This document shows, in pieces, positions 45,178 through 54,922 of a stretch of DNA of 64,000 nt (the first letter of the stretch is position 1; every line of letters begins with the position of its first letter). The stretch is from contig NZ_AP026764.1 in assembly GCF_026000435.1 (NCBI RefSeq), positions 1,736,001-1,800,000 on the forward strand. Reading direction: 5' to 3'. The notes beneath the pieces were generated by a model. That model made no database searches. It saw nothing but the letters and a program-made list of their open reading frames with translations, and was not told the origin of the DNA. The stretch comes from Vibrio sp. STUT-A11. Lineage in GTDB: Bacteria; Pseudomonadota; Gammaproteobacteria; Enterobacterales; Vibrionaceae. The translations under genes were made by a program, and so were the position numbers.

Positions 45178-46305
45178 TTAGCAGTCGATAACCACGTTGC
45201 CATTTGGCACACTACAGCACGAAAGAATGTAACCATCTGCGACATCTTCATCAGTAATACCGCCGTTGTGGCTCATTTCTACATCACCACTGACTTTCTT
45301 GACCTTACATGTACCGCAAATACCCATACCACAAGCTTTTGGAATGGTCAGTCCTGCTTTAGCCGCCGCAGCATGAACCGTTTCACCCGGCGCCACCTGG
45401 ACTTGTTTATCGCTTTCCATGAACATGACTTCAATTAGATCGCTTTCAGTCAGTTGTTCTGCTTCTTCCGCTGCAATTTCAGCATCTTGAACTGCTTGTT
45501 CTTCTACACCTGCTGGAGCCTCACCGAATGCTTCTTCATGATAGCGCTCCATGTTGAAGCCCAGTCGGACAAGGATAGATTTTACTGCTCGCATATATGG
45601 TGTCGGACCACAACAGAAAATCTCACGCTCATGTAAATCTGGCGTAATCATCAGCAGTTTGATGTCGTCTAAGTAACCACGATATCCAGACCAGTTTTGC
45701 CCCGACTCCAAACGTTCACAAATCAGATGCAAGTGGAAGTTGGAAATGCGAGATGACATAAATTCAAGCTCACGGTGGAAGATGATGTCGCGTGGCGTTC
45801 GAGCGCTGTGAACGAAAGTAACATCAACATCGCTATTAGTATCATAAATCCAGCGAGCCATAGACATCAGCGGCGTTACACCTACCCCGCCAGACAACAG
45901 AAGAACTTTCTCTGCCGGGAAGTCAATGCTATTGAATGCCCCAACCGGTCCATGGACCGCCAGTTCTGAACCTTCTTCCAGATTGTCGTGGATCCAGTTA
46001 GATACAAATCCACCCGGAACACGCTTAACCGTGATCGAAAAGCTATAAGGGACTGAAGGCGAACTCGAAATCGTATATGAGCGGAAAACTTGCTCACCTT
46101 CGATTTCAAGCTCAAGCGTGACAAATTGGCCTGGCTTAAAGAAAAACATGGTCGGCTGTTCAGCCATAAAACAAAAAGTTTTGGTGTCCCAAGTTTCTTG
46201 AATGGTTTTTACGCAACGAACTGCGTGACGACCGTTATCCCAAATTTGAGTTTCAACAGGTATAAAAGAGCCACTGGTGGCTAGAGAGTTCATTGGGGTA
46301 TTCAT
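45178..46305 (-). CDS. gbcB: Glycine betaine demethylase reductase subunit
   Basis: 375-aa electron-transfer flavoprotein. An N-terminal ferredoxin-NADP-reductase-like module (FAD motif FRSYTISSSP about residue 75; NAD domain with LLLSGGVGVTPLMSM about 135-150) is joined to a C-terminal plant-type [2Fe-2S] ferredoxin with CGMGICGTC (about 325-333). It passes electrons from NAD(P)H to the GbcA oxygenase. Divergent from gbcA, across 314 bp. Confidence 0.92.
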   Translation of the reverse strand: MNTPMNSLATSGSFIPVETQIWDNGRHAVRCVKTIQETWDTKTFCFMAEQPTMFFFKPGQFVTLELEIEGEQVFRSYTISSSPSVPYSFSITVKRVPGGFVSNWIHDNLEEGSELAVHGPVGAFNSIDFPAEKVLLLSGGVGVTPLMSMARWIYDTNSDVDVTFVHSARTPRDIIFHRELEFMSSRISNFHLHLICERLESGQNWSGYRGYLDDIKLLMITPDLHEREIFCCGPTPYMRAVKSILVRLGFNMERYHEEAFGEAPAGVEEQAVQDAEIAAEEAEQLTESDLIEVMFMESDKQVQVAPGETVHAAAAKAGLTIPKACGMGICGTCKVKKVSGDVEMSHNGGITDEDVADGYILSCCSVPNGNVVIDC

Positions 46306-46619
46306 ATCCGGCTTCTCCGCAACGGTGTATTTAGTGGATTCCCTCCATGGGTTGTGCTTATTTTGGGTATTATTGACTATTCGAGTTATCCATTAGCGAC
46401 ACGGAGTTATCCAAAACGGTCACGTAAGGAAAAATAGTTTATTACGTGTCTTAAATAGGCTCACTCAATGTCGCATTTAGACCACTTCTTAACATGCCAA
46501 TAATGGCAGGATATCTCCGAGCCAAACATTTACCCACTATTAGTAAGGCTGTTGGCCGAAAACGCATGGAAGCCCCCTAGTAGGGCGTATCGTCCACATT
46601 TTCTAGAAGAAGATAGACA
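46306..46619. other. Divergent gbcB-gbcA promoter region
   Basis: 314 bp, no ORF. A TGCCA-N4-TGGCA dyad (46495-46508) lies 112 bp upstream of gbcA and is the best candidate regulatory site. Confidence 0.55.
46495..46508. promoter_or_regulatory. Dyad TGCCA-N4-TGGCA upstream of gbcA
   Basis: TGCCA at 46495-46499 and TGGCA at 46504-46508. A related palindrome, TGCCAGGCA, lies upstream of the GbdR-like gene. Whether it binds GbdR is unknown. Confidence 0.35.
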
Positions 46620-47879
46620 ATGACACAAAACGATATTCTCAACATCAGCTACTCGAGCCTAGAAGTAGCTCGAGCAGAAATGAAAAAAACGCTCGAAGAG
46701 CGTCGTATTAATTATTCACTACCGCGTCCGTTGTATAACGATCCACTTCTATTCAAAATTGATGTAGAAGAGATCTTTCAGAAGGAGTGGTTATTTGCTG
46801 GCATGACGAGTGAAATACCGTCAAAAGGTGACTACTTTACAGTAGAAATCGCACAAAGCCCTGTGCTTATCGTGCGTGACGCAGACGGACAAGTTAACGC
46901 GTTCCACAATACATGTCGCCACCGCGGTTCTCGAATCTGTCTAGAGCACAGAGGAAAAGTGGCCAATTTGGTTTGTCCTTACCACCAGTGGACATACGAC
47001 ACGAAAGGGAATTTGTTATTCGCCGGTACTGAAATGGGCGATGAGTTTGATATGCAAAAACACAAACTCAAACCAGTTCATTGTAAAACTGCCGGTGGCT
47101 TTATTTTTATCTGCCTTGGCGAACAGCCACCAGAGTCAGATTTTGATGAGTTCCTAGCCACGCTAGAAGAATACATGGAACCGTACGATGTCGAGAACAC
47201 CAAACTCGCTGTTGAGTCGAACATGTATGAAAAAGCGAACTGGAAACTTGTACTGGAAAACAACCGCGAATGTTATCACTGCAGCGGTAGCCACCCAGAG
47301 CTACTAAACACGCTTCTGGAGTGGGATGACACAAACGATCCACGTGCGACTGAAGAATTCTTAAAGTATTACGAGCGTATGGCTGCGGAGTGGGATGCAG
47401 AATCGATCCCGCACGAGCATAAAAAATATGGTAGCAGAAACCGTCTAGTGCGTATGCCTTTGAAAGAAGGTACGTCTGTAATGACCATCGATGGTTCAGC
47501 TGGTTCGAAAAAAATGCTAGGTCGCATTAAGAATGACAAGTTAGGTTCTTTGCGTATTTTGCATCTACCTAACTCGTGGAACCACATGCAAAGTGATCAC
47601 TTCATCGTATTCCGCGTATTGCCTATCTCAGCGCAAGAATCGATGGTAACCACTAAATGGTTTGTGCACAAAGACGCGATTGAAGGTGTGGACTACGATC
47701 CAGAAAACCTACGTCGTGTTTGGGATGCTACAAATGAGCAAGACCGTCGACTTGGGGAAGAGAACCAACGTGGTATCAACTCGCTAAGCTACGAACCAGG
47801 ACCTTACTCTGAAACCTTTGAGTTCGGTGTGATTGATTTCATCAACTGGTACGCAGAACGAATCCAGGAAAAGTTGTAA
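46620..47879 (+). CDS. gbcA: Glycine betaine demethylase oxygenase (Rieske) subunit
   Basis: 419-aa Rieske non-haem iron oxygenase that demethylates glycine betaine to dimethylglycine, releasing formaldehyde. The Rieske ligands are Cys99, His101, Cys119 and His122 (CxH-17-CxxH). The mononuclear iron site lies in the NNRECYHCSGSHPE segment (about residues 218-232). Length and partner gene match Pseudomonas GbcA. A strong terminator follows. Confidence 0.93.
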   Translation: MTQNDILNISYSSLEVARAEMKKTLEERRINYSLPRPLYNDPLLFKIDVEEIFQKEWLFAGMTSEIPSKGDYFTVEIAQSPVLIVRDADGQVNAFHNTCRHRGSRICLEHRGKVANLVCPYHQWTYDTKGNLLFAGTEMGDEFDMQKHKLKPVHCKTAGGFIFICLGEQPPESDFDEFLATLEEYMEPYDVENTKLAVESNMYEKANWKLVLENNRECYHCSGSHPELLNTLLEWDDTNDPRATEEFLKYYERMAAEWDAESIPHEHKKYGSRNRLVRMPLKEGTSVMTIDGSAGSKKMLGRIKNDKLGSLRILHLPNSWNHMQSDHFIVFRVLPISAQESMVTTKWFVHKDAIEGVDYDPENLRRVWDATNEQDRRLGEENQRGINSLSYEPGPYSETFEFGVIDFINWYAERIQEKL

Positions 47880-47899
47880 TTAGCTTTGCTCCATAACCC

Positions 47900-47927
47900 A
47901 AGCCCCATCACTCGATGGGGCTTTTTT
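47900..47927 (+). terminator. Rho-independent terminator of gbcA
   Basis: AAGCCCCATC (47900-47909) / GATGGGGCTT (47914-47923), 4-nt loop, followed by T to 47927. Confidence 0.9.
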
Positions 47928-48005
47928 AATACTATTATCTGCCCTTAACGGTATAGTACTAACCTAAGCAAGAAAGTGGTCATACTTAATGATAGAGAAC
48001 CAGAA

Positions 48006-48096
48006 AACAGGCATCGAACACAAACACGCATCAACCCATCCATGGGGCTTCGATTTGCCATCCATGGCAAATAGAGTTTGTTTATCGAACCCTGTT
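48006..48096. repeat. Cluster of nested palindromes in the gbcA-gabT gap
   Basis: Two short perfect palindromes, CCCAT-CC-ATGGG (48036-48047) and ATTTGCCAT-CC-ATGGCAAAT (48053-48072), sit within imperfect outer arms that begin AACAGG (48006) and end CCTGTT (48091-48096). It looks like a small non-coding palindromic element, not a gene. Confidence 0.45.
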
Positions 48097-48130
48097 CCCT
48101 GAACAGTTAATTTTCCAGATTAATGGTATA

Positions 48131-48153
48131 AAAAGCGCTCAGGAGTTCGAGCG
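48131..48153 (-). terminator. Terminator of the gabT operon
   Basis: CGCTC (48136-48140) / GAGCG (48149-48153), directly past the gabT stop, followed on the minus strand by CTTTTTATA. Short stem, so moderate strength. Confidence 0.6.
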
Positions 48154-48155
48154 AC

Positions 48156-49427
48156 TTAAACCAGTTCTTTGATAATTTTCTCTAGTTTATCCAAACCTTC
48201 GCTTAGTATTTCAGATTCAATGGTCAGTGCTGGAAGTAGACGAATTACGTTCGCTTTTACGCCACAAGAAAGTAATATCACACCATTTTCTTGCGCCTTG
48301 CTAATAATCGCTTTAGTAAGATCTTGTAGTGGCTGACCAGATTCCGGATCAGTGAACTCGATTGCCATCATCGCGCCAATCGTACGTACCTGACCGATTT
48401 GTGGAACTGTTTCTTGTAGCTTGGTCATACGAGCATTAACAACTTCACCAATACCAATCGCTTTTGCACACAGTTGCTCTTCTTCAATGATCTTTAACAC
48501 TTCCAGACCAGCAACACAGCCCATCGGAGAACCCGCATAGGTACCACCAAGGCCACCTGCTGGTGCTGAGTCCATAACGTCAGCTTTGCCAACCACGGCA
48601 GAAATTGGGAAGCCGCCAGCAATGCCTTTTGCCATGGTCACCATGTCTGGTTCGATACCTAAGTACTCAGTTGCAAACATTTTCCCCGTACGAGCAAAGC
48701 CCGCCTGGATTTCATCAGCAATCAACATAATTCCATATTTATCACAAATATCACGTAAGCCTTGTGCGAAGGAAACTGGCGCTTGGTAGAATCCGCCTTC
48801 ACCTTGCACTGGTTCGAAAATGATCGCCGCAACACGTGCTGCTTCGATATCACAAGCGAATAGGTCCTCAAGTGCTTGCAAGCTCTGTTCTACAGATACA
48901 CCGTGGAACTCGTTTGGGTACGGCGCATGGAAGACTTCGCCAGGGAACGGACCAAAACTCGCTTTGTACGGCGCAACTTTCCCCGTCAGAGCCATCGTCA
49001 GGTTAGTACGACCATGGAAAGCACCTTTAAATGCAATCACGCCGCTACGACCAGTGTGTGCACGAGCCACTTTTACCGCGTTTTCCACGGCTTCTGCGCC
49101 TGTAGTCAGGAAAATCGCTTTCTTTTCTGAGTCGCCCGGTGCGATTTGAGTTAACTTCTCTGCCAACTCAACAAACGATTCATAAGGTGTCACCAAAGCG
49201 CAGGTATGAGAAAAGTTATCTAACTGTGCTTTTACTGCCTGAGTAATACGCTTGTTGGCGTGACCCGTATTGTTTACCGCAATACCCGCCGCAAAATCGA
49301 TATATCTATTGCCTTCCACATCCCAGATTAGGGCGTTTTCTGCTTTGGCAACATACAGTGGGTAAAGTGCACCCATACCGTTAGAAAATACCTGATTTCT
49401 TCTCTCGTGTAGTTGTTGGTTAGTCAT
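48156..49427 (-). CDS. gabT: 4-aminobutyrate aminotransferase
   Basis: 423-aa class III PLP aminotransferase transferring the amino group of GABA to 2-oxoglutarate. Motifs: FLTTGAEAVENAVKVAR (about residues 105-121), FEPVQGEGGF, LIADEIQAGFARTG and the lysine in TMAKGIAGGFP (about 265-275). The ATG at 49427 (MTNQQLHERR, AAGGA upstream) is preferred to the start at 49451. Last gene of a TRAP-transporter operon; other omega-amino acids are possible substrates. Confidence 0.9.
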   Translation of the reverse strand: MTNQQLHERRNQVFSNGMGALYPLYVAKAENALIWDVEGNRYIDFAAGIAVNNTGHANKRITQAVKAQLDNFSHTCALVTPYESFVELAEKLTQIAPGDSEKKAIFLTTGAEAVENAVKVARAHTGRSGVIAFKGAFHGRTNLTMALTGKVAPYKASFGPFPGEVFHAPYPNEFHGVSVEQSLQALEDLFACDIEAARVAAIIFEPVQGEGGFYQAPVSFAQGLRDICDKYGIMLIADEIQAGFARTGKMFATEYLGIEPDMVTMAKGIAGGFPISAVVGKADVMDSAPAGGLGGTYAGSPMGCVAGLEVLKIIEEEQLCAKAIGIGEVVNARMTKLQETVPQIGQVRTIGAMMAIEFTDPESGQPLQDLTKAIISKAQENGVILLSCGVKANVIRLLPALTIESEILSEGLDKLEKIIKELV

Positions 49428-49532
49428 TTTTGTATTCCTTGAGTTGTACATATACCTCCGCCAGGAATGATTCCCTTTGGCGACTTTAGTTTCTATTTAT
49501 TGTTGTATGCGTTAGCTAAACGCGAAGAATCG

Positions 49533-49970
49533 TTAAGTTGGCTCGCCTTTCACCACAAACACCGAGCAGTGAGAATGGCGAACTATCTTTGCGGCATTAG
49601 AACCTAAGCAATATGAGCGAAAATTCGGATTTGCGGATGCCATAACAATGGCGTCCACTTGAGAGTATTTGGCTTGCTGCAACACTTCATCAAACACAAC
49701 TCCATTACGAACCATCGCTTTGCCACGATGTTGTTTTGGCACATAGGTTTCTAACATCGTCTGTACACAATCAAAGGCACTTTGATGTTGAGCTGAAAAA
49801 GCACTGCCTGATGCTGTCGGTACCATACTGTGATGCACCCGTGCCTCATCGACATACAACATGTCTATGACACCTTGTTCGTCTATCAGCTTAAGCGCCA
49901 TGTCGACCTCTTTTTTCACGACATCGGTATGTGAAAGGTCAACGGGCATTAGAATTCGCTTGAGGCTCAT
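49533..49970 (-). CDS. Universal stress protein (TeaD-like)
   Basis: 145-aa UspA-domain protein with LKRILMPVDLSH at the N-terminus and the nucleotide-binding LGSNAAKIVRHSHCSVFVV motif near the C-terminus. It directly follows the TRAP large permease (1 bp gap), the arrangement of TeaD in the Halomonas ectoine transporter, where it modulates transport. Function here inferred from that precedent. Confidence 0.85.
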   Translation of the reverse strand: MSLKRILMPVDLSHTDVVKKEVDMALKLIDEQGVIDMLYVDEARVHHSMVPTASGSAFSAQHQSAFDCVQTMLETYVPKQHRGKAMVRNGVVFDEVLQQAKYSQVDAIVMASANPNFRSYCLGSNAAKIVRHSHCSVFVVKGEPT

Positions 49971-49971
49971 A

Positions 49972-51294
49972 TTAATTTACTCCCATCACTGTGTTTGGTA
50001 ACCACATCACCACTTCAGGGAACATCATGCACAGAATCAATACGCACAGCTTTAGAGCGATAAACGGAAGAATCGAGCGATAGATGTCCATCATACTGAC
50101 GCCAGGAGGTGAAATTCCTTTCAGATAAAACAGCGCGAAACCATAAGGTGGCGTTTGCACGGCGATTTCGATGTTTAGGATCATTAAGATACCGAACCAG
50201 ATTGGGTCATAACCCAAAGACACGACAATAGGTGTAAACAACGGAGCGCACATCAAAACGATGATTAATTCATCAATAATGAAACCAAGCAGTAGCATGA
50301 TCGCTTGCATCAAGAGGATCACACCCCAAGGCGGTAAGCCGAGATCCTCAGTGATCTGCGCCACCATATTTTGCACGCCACTTAACATGTGAAAGTTACT
50401 AAATAGCGACGCGCCTAAGATGATCCACATCGACACGCTGACCAGCATCGCCGTTTCAAACCCCGATGATTTGAACATTTCGAAACGGAATCGCTTAAAG
50501 ACAATCGCAAGTATTATCGCGCCAACGACCCCGATAGCACCCGACTCGGTTGGCGTAGCAATACCAGTAATGATGCTGCCCAACACAGCCACAATCAGTA
50601 ATAGAGAAAACAGGCCATCACGTGCTGTGGTGAACTTCTCTTTACCCGTCATTTTGCTTTCACTACCCGTGCCTAGCGGGGCTTTTTTCGGATTAAGCTT
50701 ACAGCTAATGATCACGTAAGCCATCAGCAAAACGATTGAGATCAGAGCTGGAATGAGTGCCGCTAAAAACATCCGCCCAACCGAATTTTGGGTCGTCGCC
50801 GCATACATGATCATCGGTATACTCGGCGGGATCAAAATTCCCAAGCCACCGCCGGCCATGATCACACCCAGAGCCAGTCGCTTATCATAGCCACGCTCTA
50901 ACATTGGCTTGAGCGCGATGCTACCCGAAGTCATGATCCCTGCACCGATAATGCCGACCATGGCACCAATCATGGAACACACCCCAATCACACTGACCGC
51001 AAGTGAACCACGAATACGGCCAATGACCATTTGACTGGCGTTAAACATCGCATCGCCAATTCCGGAGCGAGTCAGCAATTGACCCATGTAGATATACAGA
51101 GGAATCGCCAGCAGAATAAAACTAAAAAAGTTACTCTCAATGGTTGTTGGAACCAGGTTGAAGATCCCTTCACCCCAAGTAAGGTAACCCATTCCCATTG
51201 CGATACCACCCAGAGCAAGACCAACGGGTGCACCCAATGCAAAGGTGAACAGAATGCAACCAACCAGTAACAGCGTCAGAACTTCAATACTCAT
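49972..51294 (-). CDS. TRAP transporter large permease (DctM type)
   Basis: 440-aa inner-membrane protein with about 12-13 helices, the transport channel of a TRAP system. Typical segments are AGGGLGILIPPSIPMIMYA and a C-terminal TPPYGFALFYLKG. It overlaps the small permease stop by 4 nt. Substrate probably GABA or a related carboxylate, judging from gabT and gabD. Confidence 0.9.
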   Translation of the reverse strand: MSIEVLTLLLVGCILFTFALGAPVGLALGGIAMGMGYLTWGEGIFNLVPTTIESNFFSFILLAIPLYIYMGQLLTRSGIGDAMFNASQMVIGRIRGSLAVSVIGVCSMIGAMVGIIGAGIMTSGSIALKPMLERGYDKRLALGVIMAGGGLGILIPPSIPMIMYAATTQNSVGRMFLAALIPALISIVLLMAYVIISCKLNPKKAPLGTGSESKMTGKEKFTTARDGLFSLLLIVAVLGSIITGIATPTESGAIGVVGAIILAIVFKRFRFEMFKSSGFETAMLVSVSMWIILGASLFSNFHMLSGVQNMVAQITEDLGLPPWGVILLMQAIMLLLGFIIDELIIVLMCAPLFTPIVVSLGYDPIWFGILMILNIEIAVQTPPYGFALFYLKGISPPGVSMMDIYRSILPFIALKLCVLILCMMFPEVVMWLPNTVMGVN

Positions 51295-51869
51295 ATGCCC
51301 TCCGCTGAGTCTACTAATGTCTCTGTTTGTTCATGCTCTTCAGGAGCTTGTTCGATAAGCGCTTTGCCTGTCACCAGGTAGTACAGGTCTTGAATAATGT
51401 CGCTGGTAAACTGGACGATAAACGCCCCGCAAGCGACAATCATCATTACCCAGAAATGTGCCATCGAAGGCGCCCACTCAGACTGGCGACGATAATTAAA
51501 CTCGATAGCTTCTTCAAATTTACCCAGTGCCATCATTAAAACCACACAGAGAAAGAAAATGGCCAATGAATAAGACACAAGGTTAAATAGTGAACGGACT
51601 CGCTTAGATACCGACAGGTACAGCACATCCACATTAATATGGGCTTTATTTTGTTGTGCCAGAGCCCCACCCAACGCCGCTATATACCCGAATAAGAAAA
51701 GTGAAACGTCATACGCCCAGATAGTTGGAGTGCCGAGCACATAACGAGAAAAGACTTCAAAGGCAACGGTAGCAGCGAGAACAGGCATTAAGATGGAGGC
51801 AGAAAGGCCAATCCAATAAATTATCTGATTAATACCGCGACAGTAGATTTTTAATACTCTAATCAACAT
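51291..51869 (-). CDS. TRAP transporter small permease (DctQ type)
   Basis: 192-aa membrane protein with four predicted helices; the family motif FSRYVLGTPTIWAYDVSLF lies near residue 40, with a C-terminal cytosolic tail rich in Glu. The ATG at 51869 has AGG 8 nt upstream; earlier GTG (51878) and ATG (51875) are too close to that site. Partner of the large permease. Confidence 0.88.
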   Translation of the reverse strand: MLIRVLKIYCRGINQIIYWIGLSASILMPVLAATVAFEVFSRYVLGTPTIWAYDVSLFLFGYIAALGGALAQQNKAHINVDVLYLSVSKRVRSLFNLVSYSLAIFFLCVVLMMALGKFEEAIEFNYRRQSEWAPSMAHFWVMMIVACGAFIVQFTSDIIQDLYYLVTGKALIEQAPEEHEQTETLVDSAEGI

Positions 51870-51900
51870 AGACATCACCTATAACAACATGAAAGAGATA

Positions 51901-51920
51901 GGGGGGAAGGCAACTCCCCC
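51901..51920 (-). other. Intercistronic hairpin between TRAP binding protein and permease genes
   Basis: GGGGGG (51901-51906) pairs with CCCCC (51916-51920). Located just after the binding-protein gene, it may stabilise that message or limit read-through to the permeases. Confidence 0.45.
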
Positions 51921-51973
51921 TTAAGTACTGATTCAGCCGGAGAGCTCCCCCCAGCGAAATCATCTAAAGTGTG

Positions 51974-53008
51974 TTATTGGGTGTCTTGAACGATCTTAAC
52001 TAGGCGTTGGCTGTACTTGTCAGAATCTGCATATTCTTTCCAAAGTGAGCCAGCACTTTCGTTCCATTTGGCTTTATCCTGCTCACTTGGCTCAGGACTC
52101 CACTCCATACCTTTCGCTTCCATTTCAGCGATAGCTTGTGATTCCCATAGACGAGACTTAGTCATCTGCTCACGGGCATGTACAGCACTTGCCGCTCGAA
52201 CAATCGCTTTCAAATCGTCAGATAGTTTGTTCCATGCCCCCTTGTTAACCACAATCGGTAAAGTTTGTGCGCCAGCAATTGGTAGGCGGTACATGTATTT
52301 CGCTACTTCAACATGGTTACCATCACGGTGGTCAATAATATTACTGCCGATCGAGCCATCAATAACGCCCGTTGCTAAACTGGTATAAATTTCGCTGTAA
52401 GAGAGTGACGCAGGCGATGCGCCCAAATTACGTAAGAATTTTCCGTACGCGCCAGGAGCACGAATCTTAAGACCTTGGAAATCTTCAATTGAGTTGATTG
52501 GTTTTTTCGTCAGTACATAAACGGGTAGCTGGATGTAAGGTTCAAGCCAAACTAAGTTTTGCTTGTCGTAAGCTTCTTCCAGGACTTCTCCCCAGCCTTT
52601 TTCATGAAACAGCGCACTTAGCTCGCCGACATCATCCGTCATCCCTGGCAAACCAACTTCCACAACACCCGCTGGGAACTCACCTGCATGCATTGGCTGG
52701 AACGGAGCGCCCATTGTGATCAAACCTGATTTCACTGAGCCAAGTACACCTGTTTGCCCAACACCTTCACCTGAATACATGACTTGAACAGAAATGCGGC
52801 CGTTTGACATCGCTTCAATGTTGCTCGCAAAGTCTTTGTACACTTCACCATATGCCGTACCGCGAGGATAAAGGTTTACAAAGCGCCAATTATGTTCAGC
52901 TGCAAACGCTTGAGGAGCCGTGAATAGCGTGCTTGATATTGCAAGAGAACAAGCAGCAACAATTTTGGCTAGACTTCCTTTGTTCAGTTTTCCTAAGTTT
53001 TTAAACAT
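51974..53008 (-). CDS. TRAP transporter periplasmic solute-binding protein (DctP type)
   Basis: 344-aa protein with a signal peptide (cleavage after QAFA near residue 36) and the DctP fold: WRFVNLYPRGTAYGEVYKDFA, LKIRAPGAYGKFLRNLGASP (substrate carboxylate-binding Arg region, about 180) and GVIDGSIGS. First gene of the TRAP operon. Confidence 0.9.
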   Translation of the reverse strand: MFKNLGKLNKGSLAKIVAACSLAISSTLFTAPQAFAAEHNWRFVNLYPRGTAYGEVYKDFASNIEAMSNGRISVQVMYSGEGVGQTGVLGSVKSGLITMGAPFQPMHAGEFPAGVVEVGLPGMTDDVGELSALFHEKGWGEVLEEAYDKQNLVWLEPYIQLPVYVLTKKPINSIEDFQGLKIRAPGAYGKFLRNLGASPASLSYSEIYTSLATGVIDGSIGSNIIDHRDGNHVEVAKYMYRLPIAGAQTLPIVVNKGAWNKLSDDLKAIVRAASAVHAREQMTKSRLWESQAIAEMEAKGMEWSPEPSEQDKAKWNESAGSLWKEYADSDKYSQRLVKIVQDTQ

Positions 53009-53329
53009 AAACTTTCTCCTTGGATTATTTTTTGTTATGACTCAACCAGAAACAATGCGAAGTGGCCCTCACCCCTTGTTACAGTCACGTTAATCATTGT
53101 TACGTTTTAATCACATCCGTTAAATTTATATTTTTTCACCTAAAGTTTTATAGCCATCAAACCAACCAGTTGAGTTAACAAAATCACGGCGATTTACGAT
53201 ATTTAAAACAAAAAAAGCAGCACTCGAGGTGCTGCAAAATATTTTTATCAAATATAAGGGAAAAGAACTTCTTAGGGTAAATCAGTCAAAATAAAGACAG
53301 AGAGCCTCTTACTTCAACTAGAGGACACT
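53009..53329. other. TRAP operon promoter region and gabD terminator
   Basis: 321 bp, AT-rich, no ORF. The gabD terminator (53211-53236) is clear; no operator was recognised. Confidence 0.5.
53211..53236 (-). terminator. Rho-independent terminator downstream of gabD
   Basis: GCAGCAC (53218-53224) / GTGCTGC (53230-53236) with seven T on the minus strand (53211-53217). Confidence 0.85.
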
Positions 53330-54766
53330 TTATATTCCGTGACATAGATATTTGATTTCTAGGTAGTCTTCAATGCCATATTTGGAGCCTTCACGCCCAC
53401 ATCCCGACTCCTTCACACCACCAAATGGCGCAACTTCCGTCGAAATAATGCCTTCGTTGATGCCCAGAATCCCATACTCAAGCGCTTCACTCATACGCCA
53501 CACGCGGCTGTGATCTCGTGTATAGAAATAAGCCGCTAAGCCATAAGGCGTGTCGTTGGCACGACGAATCACATCCTGCTCATCATTAAATCGGAAGATG
53601 GTTGAAATCGGACCAAACAGCTCCTGATGAGCAATATCCATCGCTTCAGTCACATCCGTTAAGATGGTTGGTTGATAAAACTGCTGACCGCTCTCCAGCC
53701 CCTGGCCACCTAACGCTAACGTTGCACCTTGCTCTATTGCTGTTTCTACCAAACTCGATACTTTTTCAAACGCTTTTTGATTGATTAGCGGACCGATCTC
53801 GGTACCTTCGACTAAACCATCACCTATCTTGAGTGCTTTCACTGCTGAAGTGAATTTATCCATGAACTCATCGTACACGGCATCATGAATGTAGAAACGG
53901 TTGGTACAGACACAGGTTTGCCCTGCATTACGGTATTTAGAAATCACTGCACCCAAAACCGCTTTATCGATATCGGCGTCGTCAAAAACAATAAATGGTG
54001 CATTTCCCCCTAGCTCTAACGAAACTTTTTTGACCGTATCAGCTGCTTGGCGAAGAATCAGTTTGCCAACAGGCGTTGAACCTGTGAAAGAGATTTTGCT
54101 TACTAGAGGGTGGCAACACAGTACATCGCCGACTTCAGCAGGACGAGAGGTTGTCACAACGTTAACCACACCTTTTGGTATACCCGCTTGCTCGGCAAGT
54201 TTTACCATTGCTAACGCACATAGCGGTGTGTCTTCACCCGGCTTAATCACGACAGTACAACCCGCGGCCAAAGCTGGGCCGACCTTACGAGTGATCATCG
54301 CAACTGGAAAGTTCCATGGCGTAATCGCCGTTACCACACCAATAGGTTGCTTGATAGTCATGTAACGGTTGTTCGGATTGCCTGAAGGGATCACATCGCC
54401 GTACATTCTCTTCGCTTCTTCGGCAAACCATTCAATAAACGATGCGCCGTAAAGCACTTCACCGTAAGCTTCTTTATAAGGCTTACCTTGCTCTGTAGTG
54501 AGTATCTTAGCGAGTTGTTCTGCGTTTTCGATAATTAAATCGAACCACTTTTTAAGTAATCCAGCACGGTGTTTCGCGGTGGTAGTGTGCCATTCTTTAA
54601 ATGCTGAATGAGCGGCCATGATGGCGGCTTGCGACTCTTCTTTCCCCATATCTGGGACAGAAGTAATTAACTCGCCCGTGGATGGGTTTATTACATCGAC
54701 TTGCTTGCCATCGCGCGCTTCAACCCACTCCCCATTGATAAAACCACGGGATAAGATCAAATCTGT
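53330..54766 (-). CDS. gabD: Succinate-semialdehyde dehydrogenase
   Basis: 478-aa aldehyde dehydrogenase oxidising succinate semialdehyde to succinate with NAD(P). ITPWNFPVAMITRK, the catalytic Glu in SLELGGNAPFIVFDDAD (about 250) and the nucleophilic Cys in GQTCVC (about 285) are present. The ATG at 54766 (MTDLILSRGF, AGGA upstream) is preferred to a start at 54808. It completes GABA degradation with GabT and is divergent from a LysR regulator. Confidence 0.9.
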   Translation of the reverse strand, partial: TDLILSRGFINGEWVEARDGKQVDVINPSTGELITSVPDMGKEESQAAIMAAHSAFKEWHTTTAKHRAGLLKKWFDLIIENAEQLAKILTTEQGKPYKEAYGEVLYGASFIEWFAEEAKRMYGDVIPSGNPNNRYMTIKQPIGVVTAITPWNFPVAMITRKVGPALAAGCTVVIKPGEDTPLCALAMVKLAEQAGIPKGVVNVVTTSRPAEVGDVLCCHPLVSKISFTGSTPVGKLILRQAADTVKKVSLELGGNAPFIVFDDADIDKAVLGAVISKYRNAGQTCVCTNRFYIHDAVYDEFMDKFTSAVKALKIGDGLVEGTEIGPLINQKAFEKVSSLVETAIEQGATLALGGQGLESGQQFYQPTILTDVTEAMDIAHQELFGPISTIFRFNDEQDVIRRANDTPYGLAAYFYTRDHSRVWRMSEALEYGILGINEGIISTEVAPFGGVKESGCGREGSKYGIEDYLEIKYLCHGI

Positions 54767-54867
54767 CATTAGTTCTATTCCTACTGTTCTAAACATTAAC
54801 AATGTCAAAGATTTAAAAAACCATATCGCGCAAAATAGCGATGGAACTTAACGTAATGATAACAATC

Positions 54868-54895
54868 TATTGAGGCACATAAATATTCCTCAATA
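54868..54895. promoter_or_regulatory. Dyad TATTGAGG-N12-CCTCAATA, likely LysR-type operator
   Basis: Perfect 8-bp arms at 54868-54875 and 54888-54895, in the divergent gap between gabD and the LysR gene, ending 27 bp before the regulator start. The position suits autorepression plus activation of gabD. Confidence 0.5.
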
Positions 54896-54922
54896 AACAT
54901 AAAGTTTTACGAGCATAAAACA

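Noticed and set aside
48092..48106. CTGTTC-CCT-GAACAG as a LexA box
   Set aside because: The CTGT and ACAG halves are seven bases apart where LexA sites of this group have eight, and the downstream genes are not SOS genes.
53090..53118. CRP site upstream of the TRAP operon
   Set aside because: The GTTAC and TCACA halves are eight bases apart instead of six.
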